64,000 nt of DNA. It comes from Tetrapyrgos nigripes (Eukaryota; Basidiomycota; Agaricomycetes; Agaricales; Campanellaceae). The translations under genes were made by a program, and so were the position numbers. Shown one piece after another: positions 56,116-64,000 of the stretch. The DNA is taken from the NCBI GenBank assembly GCA_013368315.1, contig JAACJM010000247.1:55481-119480 (forward strand), read 5' to 3'. The number at the start of each line of letters is the position of its first letter. Position 1 is the first letter of the stretch. The notes under the pieces were generated by a model. The model saw only the letters and a program-made list of their open reading frames with translations. It ran no database searches and was not told the origin of the DNA.

Positions 56116-58480
56116 TGGACCATTGTTTAGGATGACTTCGAGAGCACTCACAACTTCCTTGTCTTTCTTCAGATATTCTTTGATTTGTCTTCTCAATTCG
56201 GCATCTCCCAGTCTTGTAGCTTGAATTCTGAAGAACTTGGGATCTAGTGACACTCTATCCTTATTGTCGGCTTTGACCCCTCTTTATGATCTGCCTTCGA
56301 GAAAGAGGATCACTTTGACTAAGACTTCTGGGTTTATGGATAAGGATGAAATCGAATCTGGTAAGAAACAGAGCTATCCTTGCTTGTCGTCAGCTAAGTT
56401 TCTGAGAGGTGGTGAAGTACTCCAGATTTTTGTGGTCAGAGGATCTCGATAGTGTGTGGTGTGCCTTCAAGGTAATGTCACCAGGCCTCCAATGCCTGTA
56501 TGATTGCTAACAACTCTTTATCATGAATGTCGTAGTTTCGTTCAGTCTCAGATAAGGATTTCAATAGGTAAGCGACTGGATGCCACTTGTCATCTGATGT
56601 GACAAGATACCTCCAGTGGCATAATTGGAAGCATCTACTTCTATTTGATATGGTTTAGAATGTTCAGGCATTAGAAGAGCTGGTGAAGAAGTAAATGCAT
56701 CTTTGAGTGCCTGAAAGGCTTCTTCTGCATTGACAGACCATTTCCAGGGTTCATCTTTCTTCATAAGATTGAAAAGTGGTCAAGCAACCTTAGAGAAGTC
56801 ATGTATAAAGCAATGACAAAAGTTTCCGAATCCTAGGAATGATTGAACATCTTTGATGTTTCATGGTGTTGGCCATTTGGTGACGCCTTTGACTTTGACA
56901 GGATCCATTGCCAATGTATTGTGAGAGATGATGAGACCTAGGAATTCTACTGAGCTAGCTTTGGAGGTACACTTCTCTGGTTTGGCATAAAGGTTGTTTT
57001 CCTGAAGTCGTGCGAGCACTTGTTTGACCATTTGTTGGTGCTCTTCCAGGGTTTCCATGAAGATCAAGATATCATCCATGTAGATGACGACTTTTCCTGA
57101 ATCAATGAGGTCCTTGAAAAGGGTGTTCATCATTGCCTGAAACATTGCAGGGGAATTCATAAGACCAAAAAACATCACTGTTGGTTTAAAGAGTCCTCTG
57201 TTTGTCTTGAACACTGCCTTCCACTCATCTCCTTCTTTTATTCGTACATTATTATACCCCATCAAAGGTCAATCTTTGAAAAAACTCATGCCCCTTTAAG
57301 TTTGTCAACCAATTCTGATATGAGTGGTAAAGGGTATTCATTCTTTATAGTCCCTTTGTTCAATGCTCAATAGTCCTGTATGGGGTGTAGCTTTCTGTCT
57401 TTCTTTTTAATGAAGAAAAAGGGACTTGCCATAGGAGACTTCAACAGTCTTATGTATTCCTTTTCTAAGTTTTCATTGATGAAGTTGTCAAGTTCTTGTT
57501 GTTCATTAGGGGATAAGGGATAGGTTTTTCAAGGACAAGGTTCAAAGTCCAGCTTCAGTTTGATAGCATGATCCCATTCACCATGTTTCAGTAGTCGTTC
57601 TGAAGTTCGTTTGTCAAAAACTGGTAAAAACTGATGGTATTGGGATGGAATCTTATTTGTAAGTGATACATCTTCTTTCATCTTCTGAGCTGCTTCTGCG
57701 AGTTCTTGAACCTTGGTAAATCCCACACAGATAGGTAATTCCGAATCTGATGTTGGGTACTCTTCTTCTTTTCCGAGCAGACTCTCTAGCACCTCCCATT
57801 CCCATTGGTTCGGAACATCTTTCTGATCGAAGTCTTCTTCAGTAAAAATAGATGTAGATTCTGAAGAATGATGAAAGGATCAAATAGGAACCTGACGACA
57901 CCAACCTGCAACCTTTGGCTGTGCAATAGGTTTAAACTGTCCAATTGGTTCTGACCATTTTGCTTGGTAATCCTTGTGGTTTGTTCATGGGTTGATAACA
58001 GTTGATTTGGGATATTTGGGTCTGGTGCATAAGTTAAGGATAGGAGGTTGTTTCAAAGTACATGTTTCCAGACATCTAACCATATCCACTCTAGAAAACG
58101 ACCAATCCACCTCTGGATTATGCTCCTCTAACCACTTGGTACCAGGAATTATATTGTGATCTCCAATATCTGTAACATAGAATTCAGCTATTTCTTCATG
58201 ATATGATCTTCTGCCCTGAGAATAGGTATGCAGTTTTTGAATGGTATAGTGGCATACCTATCCCATGGTGTTTTTGGAACCATTGACGTTGTGTACAGGA
58301 AAAGGATTTTTGATAGGAAGGAGGGTTAAATGATTTTCTCATGCGAAACAGCTGTTGATGATAATGCCTTCCGCACCACTATCTATTAAAGCTTCTGCAT
58401 TGATTTTTCTGCCAGTGATTTTGCCAATAAGTTTGGTTTTAAGTGTTATTGAGGGTACCTGTCAGTTACAAGTGACTGCC
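56116..58480 (-). pseudogene. Protease, reverse transcriptase and RNase H of the 8.2-kb chromovirus
   Basis: The protease motif LIDSGAEGIIIN lies near 58380. DHAIKLKLDFEPCP near 57540 precedes the reverse transcriptase, which has [53 protein letters not shown] and the catalytic YMDD near 57080. RNase H has IEVDASNYATGGILSHQMTS near 56610. The segment IKEYLKKDKEVVSALEVILN, normally far upstream of the integrase tail, is followed at once by that tail. Stops occur at several places, including TGA codons where arginine is expected. Confidence 0.85.
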
Positions 58481-58599
58481 AACATTCTTAATTCTGAAGG
58501 AAAGGTACGCTCACAAAAAGGGTTTAACACATGATGTCGATTGTTCATATACTGTCTGGCGTACTGTACAACTCCTCCTGACAACATAGAAGGGGAGTA

Positions 58600-60460
58600 T
58601 TTCAAAAATCCATCATCTTTGCCACAACATCTTTCAAATATACACTAGCCTGTTCCTTTTCTTCTCCTTCCAAACCCTTGACTTTGTTTACCATGTCCGA
58701 AATATCTTTGATTACATTATGAGAAGGAGATCATGATGATGTTTGAGCCACTGTTACAGGTGGCAAACTAGATGACGACAATGGAGCTGAAGTTCCAGCT
58801 GTCCTAACAGCATGAGGAGAAAAGTTACGAGAAGTATTCTGAGCTGTTGACAATCTTGGAGTATTGTTCAGGAATGTCAGACATTCGTTGCTTGTGTGTC
58901 TGGGTTGCCTACATGCAAAGCATGCTCCTAGTTTTCGGAGTCAGTCCATTTCTTTGGGCATCAGTTTAGGTAAAGGAGTAAAGGATGAGTTAGCACCTGG
59001 TCCCATATTCATAAGCACGTTTACACTTGCTATCATCTGTCCCTGAGAAGGACCCAAGCTCATCCTTGGCATAGAGAATGGTCTCAATTGTCCTTCTTTC
59101 TTTCTCTCATTTATCCATTCCAAATGGAGATCCATTGCCCTTTCCCTATACTCGTCGAAGTCCTTCCACTTCAGCCACGTTCCTGCCACCGACTTCCAAA
59201 GATCCCTCAGAAGACCTGCTTTATAGAAATCCAAAAGAGCTGTTTCTCCATAGTCTGACTCTTCTCTGTATGTATCGAAGATACTATTATAGCTACTAAT
59301 GTCCGTTCCCTTCATCCTAGCATTCTTGATTTTATTTCTTGCAACCTCATCAGCAGCAAGAGCTTTGAAATCCCTTTTGAACCTATGATAGGGCTGGTGA
59401 GTGTAGTCAATAGAAAACAACTAAAACCACACTAAAACACTCAACAAAACTCCTTAAGCTTCAAAGGGGCCTCAGATGATAAGAGTATTGATGAGGGAAA
59501 ATCAAACACTCTCTAGGATGTTCTCGGTAGGTGGGTAGTCAAGTGTATTCAATTGAATGGAGATTCCTCTGTAATATTGCGAGTCCACAGGTTGGGATTC
59601 CCCTGATCAAATAAACTCTAAAACTCTTTCTCTGTTGTCACCCAAAGACAAGGTCTCTAGTGTCTAACAGGGGCAGGTTGTATGTCTACATATCTTCATC
59701 TACTGTACTTATATACATGTCCAATGAATTAAAGTAAAAGATGAATAGGTATATAATTGCAGGCATGAATGGATAGTGTGTCTGTGGTGGTGGCTTGGAG
59801 TCCAAGCATATGCCTTTCTGTTCTTTGGTTCTTCTTCTTTCTCTGTGATCAAGTTTACCTGAGCTTGTATTTCAATTGTTTTCAGTTCTCCATTGCCACA
59901 GCATTCATTTCCTTAGTAACAGGTTTCCAAGAGTCTCCAAGAACTCCCTTACTTGGGATCAAGGTTTAAGCTTTCCATTGTTCACTTATAATCTGAGATG
60001 ACTAGCCTGGAGCTACAGCTCCATTCTTTAGACAGACCTGACCAAGGGGTCTTACGTGAATAGCCTCTTCAGGTCAGATTCAAGTAAGTGGTTTTATTAT
60101 AGTCATCACGATTTTACAGGGGTGTACGACTTGCAGTCATATCACCTATCCTTTATCTCTTTTAACATTCTCCATCACCTTTCTTCTGGTTTGAGTTTTG
60201 TATCTTCCTCATCTTCTTCTGGCTCTGTGATTTGCTGGGTTGCCCAATCTCCTCTTTCTCCTGTGAAGAACGAGAGGAATAAGGACCCCTTGGAGTCCTC
60301 AGTGGAGTATCTGGCCTTGTTCTGACATAGGTAATTGTTGAACAAAGCTAGCCATCACTTTGCTTCTTCATGTTCTCCATTAAAGGCATCAGGTTTCCTT
60401 CCTTGTTCAGAAGTACTATTAGAGTTGTTAGGTGCTACATCAGACATGGCTGGATTGTCT
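58600..60460 (-). pseudogene. Gag of the 8.2-kb chromovirus, interrupted
   Basis: The N-terminal part near 60450-60130 has APNNSNSTSEQGRKPDAFNG, LALFNNYLCQNKARY and LFLSFFTGERGDWATQQI with stops. Continuation is at 59420-58941: YHRFKRDFKALAADEVARNK, SDYGETALLDFYKAGLLRDL and DEYRERAMDLHLEWINERKK. The zinc knuckle CFACRQPRHTSNEC is near 58900. The roughly 690 bases between about 59420 and 60110 interrupt Gag and may be another small LTR or an insertion. The region before 60460 encodes a proline-, serine- and aspartate-rich stretch. Confidence 0.8.
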
Positions 60461-61095
60461 GGATCTGGTGGATCTGGAGAGGGAGGAGGGTTTGGACAAT
60501 GAGGGGCTATGGATGGTCCTTCATTAGATGGAATTACAGGAGAAGAAGGGTCATATGGATCTGATGGATCGGATCTGATGCCGAAGTCAGATCAGGTGGT
60601 ATGAGAGAAGAGGTTTCTGGATTTGGTTGAGTGTTTGTAGGGGTAGATGATCCTTGTTCTGGTTCGGTTTCAGAGTCGATAATAGGATGAGCTTTTCGAA
60701 TAGCAAGTTCTTGGTTATGTGTTACAACTTTTCACTCGATAGGAAGGGGTTCAGGAAGCATTTGAGTGTTGTACCTGTTAATACAGGGCTGGTTTTTGCA
60801 AAAGATATAAGGCTTTGAACTCTCTGAGTTATAATTGCAGTTGAGAGTTCTCAGTTTGAAGAAGACATGTGGACAATCTGCGCAGGGAAGATTTGGATCT
60901 GCAGATGCAGACTGTCAGCTTGTCATATACTCTTTCTACAATCTCTTAGGGCCTTCTTTTCTGCCCTTTAAATCACCATGAGGATTTGAAGATAAAGGAG
61001 GTAGGTGTGCCATAGTCTGTAAGGAACAGAGTAGGTGTATTGTACTCTCTAAGGAATAGAGGTCCCGTAATCCTAACAACAGTTTCCTTGGTATC
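60461..61095 (-). other. 5' part of the chromovirus transcript
   Basis: A low-complexity stretch continues on the minus strand, and near 60780-60900 a cysteine-containing piece LPCADCPHVFFKLRTLNCNY occurs. It recalls the piece at 39090-39293 beside the Copia fragment. Confidence 0.45.
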
Positions 61096-62393
61096 TGTTA
61101 CGATATGGACAAGAGGCGGGAATCACAATCAAATTAGTAAGCCCGACAGATGCCACAAAGGACGGGAATGCATACCAAAGCCATCGAACAACAATGGTGT
61201 GAGGGAATGGATTACCAAATAAGGATATCTGGAGACGACTGGAAGAAGACAAAGACTGTTGAGATGATTTTGAAGAAGTGAATGAAAAAGGAAGGCACAG
61301 AATCAGTGAGTCGTAAAGAGTCATGAAGGACCCGAATAGTCACGGAAGCCGGGAGAGGAGATGACTCAAGATAATGAGTCATCAGGAGACAAGTCAGAAT
61401 CGGAGAAAGGTTGCGAAGGAATAAGAGTCATTAGTAGTCATACCTGTCATGAATCGCTCCCTACCTATTCATTTCCTCTCTATTCTTTCCCCTTTACTAC
61501 CTATTCCCCACTCTATCTACTTTTAACCCCATAAACATCAACCATTTCCCATCATCGTCTATAGTTACCATCTCTACAAATCTATGACTCACACTCTTAT
61601 CTCCTCCGATTCCTATCTCAATCACTCCATATGATCCAGTACCTCCATCTATCCATATTTAACTCATTACTCTCTCGCCCTTGACGTTTCCACATGACAC
61701 TGTCTATTATTACTTACTATTTCTCATCTGTTCATATTTTACTTATATACCTGTGATCCTTGTAACCTATTCCTTAGTTTGTTCACTTCGTCTCCGCTCC
61801 GTACTACTACTACGCAGTGTAGAGCCTAGTCAGCTTACTACTCTCTCTCTCTACATTGTTTCGTCTCTTTTAAACCAATCTATTCTCTTGTAAACCGGCC
61901 TTCCCGTATTGTGTGACTTGGGTGGTTATTGAGTGTATCGACAACCTTGACAATACCCCTATTTAGTTTTTTGAGTATATAAAGGAGCTGGGGACTCACG
62001 AAGCCCCCAGTCTGCTATTTTGTAACTACATACATTGAAATATAACTTGTTTACCTTTACTTAACTATCTACAGCTGCTGTTTAACTCAACAAACTGCAA
62101 CAAACCTACTGTAAGTCTACATTCTCACCTGCCATCAAACCCTTGACTGCATCACCATCAACCAACTAATCCCATCACTTCGATTATCCGAGTGTACTCT
62201 AAATTGAGTGTTCCAATCAACTACCCTTAAGTCCAAGTAGGTCCTTCAGATATCAAGTCCGTTCAATAAATATCAACCCCTATCCATGTGTGTCATTGAG
62301 CTGCCTAGCGGTTCTTAGTTGCAGGACATAAGTACATCATAAATACATTGTATTACATACTTAAATAATACAATTTGTGTACGCGTCCTAACA
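61096..62393. mobile_element. Solo LTR (about 785 bp) in the chromovirus leader, target duplication GTATC
   Basis: Runs from TGTTACGATATGG to CGCGTCCTAACA. GTATC lies at 61091-61095 and 62394-62398. A TATA-like GTATATAAAGGAGCTGG lies near 61975. It is split by the solo LTR at 61445-61952. Confidence 0.85.
61445..61952 (+). mobile_element. Solo LTR (508 bp) nested in the previous LTR, target duplication ATACC
   Basis: Begins TGTCATGAATCGC and ends CAACCTTGACA. ATACC lies at 61440-61444 and 61953-61957. Its ends and internal TGTGACTTGGGTGGTTATTG relate it to family A, in the opposite orientation to the host chromovirus LTRs. Confidence 0.88.
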
Positions 62394-62398
62394 GTATC

Positions 62399-62920
62399 AA
62401 GGTCAAGGGTGACTTGTATGTACAAATAGACAGAAAGGATCATGTCACCTGGTCCCAATTTCCAAATCCAATGATGTGTACAGATGAAGTTTCAATTGTA
62501 ACTCCAAGGATCCGCCAAATGCCTACTGCATGGTTGCACCAGTACTCGGTGTGTGGTAGATAGAGTGGGAGGGGGAGAGGAGGTTGTTTGTAGTCAGGCA
62601 GGCTCTCAAGGGGTTCGAAGCAGATCCAAGAGAATGGGGTAGACAGGATGGAAGGAATACAACGCTTGCAATAGAGATTGGTGATGAAGGAGTCAAGAAC
62701 AAATGGTTATAGCCAAATTGACACCAAGTCAACACAAAGACACCTATTCTTTTGTAGGCTACAACACCTAGTCGTTAACCAGTGGATATAAAAGGAGAAC
62801 AATGCTTGCAGTATAGATGAAATGGTGGTAAAAGAAAAAAAGGAGTTGAGAACAGGGATAGACAAGATAGAGAAGGAAAAGACTCAAATAGTGAGGTGGG
62901 TGTATGGGAGTTCATTCAAG
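62399..62920 (-). other. Chromovirus leader next to the 5' LTR
   Basis: Non-coding. The primer-binding site should lie just below 62921 but was not matched to a tRNA. Confidence 0.5.
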
Positions 62921-63378
62921 TGTCAAGATCATTGATACACTCAATGACAAACCACCCAAGTCACACAGAGACAAGATCAATTGAGAGTAGAGAGATAGAT
63001 TGAGAATAGGAGTAAGCTGACTATGCTCTACACTGCATAGTACTGGTATGGAGCAGAGACAAAGTGAACGAACTAAAGGACTAGCTAGAATGTCTAGTGG
63101 TTTATATAGAATAACAATGAATAAGTGATAGGAGAAACATAGGAGAAATAGGAGAAACATAGGAGAAAGTGGAGAAATGTAGGGTAAAGATAGGATCAAT
63201 GAATTGGAAGATTGATTGACAGTTATTATAGAGTTTGACAGGTTCTATAAGGTCCGAAGTCAGTAATATAAGGTTTAAAAGGTTTATTGAGGAAATGCAA
63301 TAGATGAATGATCAGAAAATGGATTCAATAATGTAGTAGAAGATCAAGGAGGACAAAGAACTGTAGCAGTTTGTGACA
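62921..63378 (-). repeat. 5' LTR of the 8.2-kb chromovirus
   Basis: 458 bp, on the plus strand from TGTCAAGATC to TTTGTGACA. It pairs with the copy at 55182 through the shared CTATC flank. Confidence 0.93.
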
Positions 63379-63414
63379 CTATCCTAACAATTATCAACCT
63401 TATAACACAATATC

Positions 63415-63535
63415 ATGGATCTTGTGACTGTGTCACAGCACCCTGCTGGGTCCTGAAGGGGCGAATTAGCGTGCATCTATCTATATACAAGGAAAATGTG
63501 GGCATTTGCCATGCATGGCACGAGAATGAGGCCCA
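63415..63535. repeat. Dispersed repeat, copy 2 of the 2966-3060 family
   Basis: CACCCTGCTGGGTCCTGAAG is the inverse of the segment at about 2980-3000, and ATCTATCTATATA takes the place of the GATA tract. Confidence 0.5.
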
Positions 63536-64000
63536 AATTTAGTGACTAGTGCCAGCCAATCAGGAGGTGGAGCTAATGAGCATACTAGTGTAACGTGTCA
63601 TTGGATAGTCTTGGGTTATATTATTTCAGACTATAAGTACCTATGCAGTCAGTTATGCTTTCCTTACACTTTTTTCCAAATATCTGCTTCTCACCTGCAA
63701 GGCTCAAGGAGCTGTTGCAAGATTATGAGTCTTCAAGAAGGTTCTGGAGGATTCATAGGGCTTTTGGGGGTATTAGGCTCATGGTGCTTGTCATTTCTTT
63801 GCCTCAGAGCCTGCTAATTCATCTTTCCATCCACCACTGTCCATTTTCCCTATGAGTCTGCCATCACTGTTCATTCCCATTCCTGTTGACTCTCGCTTTC
63901 ACACTACCATGCCTAATGCAGTCCCATTCACTTGGTTGTACTGCACCAGTCGACCTCACATTTTCATTATGACAATGCTGGGAGGTCCCATCATTCCGAC
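63536..64000. other. Right edge, no supported gene
   Basis: A short open stretch at 63542-63817 resembles no known protein. The end of the window cuts the interval. Confidence 0.3.

Larger units (their letters stand above)
55182..63378 (-). mobile_element. Ty3/Gypsy chromovirus, 8.2 kb, target duplication CTATC, integrase core deleted
   Basis: Family A LTRs at 55182-55639 (3') and 62921-63378 (5') face the same way, and CTATC flanks the whole element at 55177-55181 and 63379-63383. Between them on the minus strand lie Gag, protease, reverse transcriptase, RNase H and a chromodomain-bearing integrase tail. The LTRs differ at roughly 17 places plus small gaps by eye, so this copy is older than the one at 18.8-25.2 kb. 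Many stops and a large internal deletion make it inactive. The leader holds two nested solo LTRs. Confidence 0.93.

Noticed and set aside
56237..56452. Plus-strand frame opposite the RNase H and linker of the 8.2-kb chromovirus
   Set aside because: It is antisense to an in-order polyprotein and resembles nothing known.

Overview
The window looks like a transposon-rich, gene-poor stretch of a basidiomycete genome, probably an agaricomycete. The evidence is short GT-AG introns of about 50-75 nt, tnp2-type (CACTA/En-Spm) transposases, a DUF6532-like protein, chromodomain Ty3/Gypsy elements, a Zn2Cys6 regulator and a microsomal P450. Nothing looks bacterial, and no ribosomal RNA or CRISPR array was seen.

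Layout. 1-2.5 kb: a decayed tnp2 transposase (+) split by a solo LTR that is itself split by another solo LTR. 2.5-6.2 kb: simple repeats, a minisatellite and a TA-flanked MITE. 6.2-9.3 kb: an apparently intact Zn2Cys6 transcription factor (-). 9.3-14.5 kb: mostly non-coding, with a small inverted-repeat element and a 1.45-kb TA-flanked element carrying a candidate 63-residue, four-exon gene. 14.6-15.9 kb: a hypothetical basidiomycete gene (-). 15.9-17.7 kb: tandem repeats. 17.7-30.6 kb: one old Ty3/Gypsy element (+) cut by a 6.37-kb chromovirus, a 1-kb CACTA-like element, two oppositely oriented solo LTRs and a third LTR-like repeat; target duplications are readable at most joins. 30.6-37 kb: two tRNA-like sequences, a 150-bp tandem repeat and three decayed multi-exon hypothetical genes (-). 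37.2-39.3 kb: a truncated Ty1/Copia element (-). 40.8-42.1 kb: a foldback element with a MITE inside one arm. 42.1-44.6 kb: an intact-looking P450 gene (-). 45.9-47.9 kb: a small solo LTR, a palindromic MITE and a DUF6532-like gene lacking its 5' end. 48.0-52.7 kb: a near-complete tnp2 transposase (-) divergent from an intact-looking accessory gene (+). 53.1-54.6 kb: an LTR-like repeat and a hAT-like element. 55.2-63.4 kb: a chromovirus (-) with both LTRs and a matching target duplication, lacking its integrase core, its leader holding a solo LTR nested in another solo LTR.

The cellular genes that look functional are the transcription factor and the P450, with the 63-residue gene and the tnp2-linked accessory gene as further candidates. 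The P450 and the regulator lie 33 kb apart, so the sequence gives no reason to call them a cluster. The strongest observations are the readable nesting order of the insertions, CpG-to-TpG decay in the youngest chromovirus, and the two gene-bearing DNA elements at 11-12.5 kb and 48-52.7 kb. I found no convincing new biological system beyond these.
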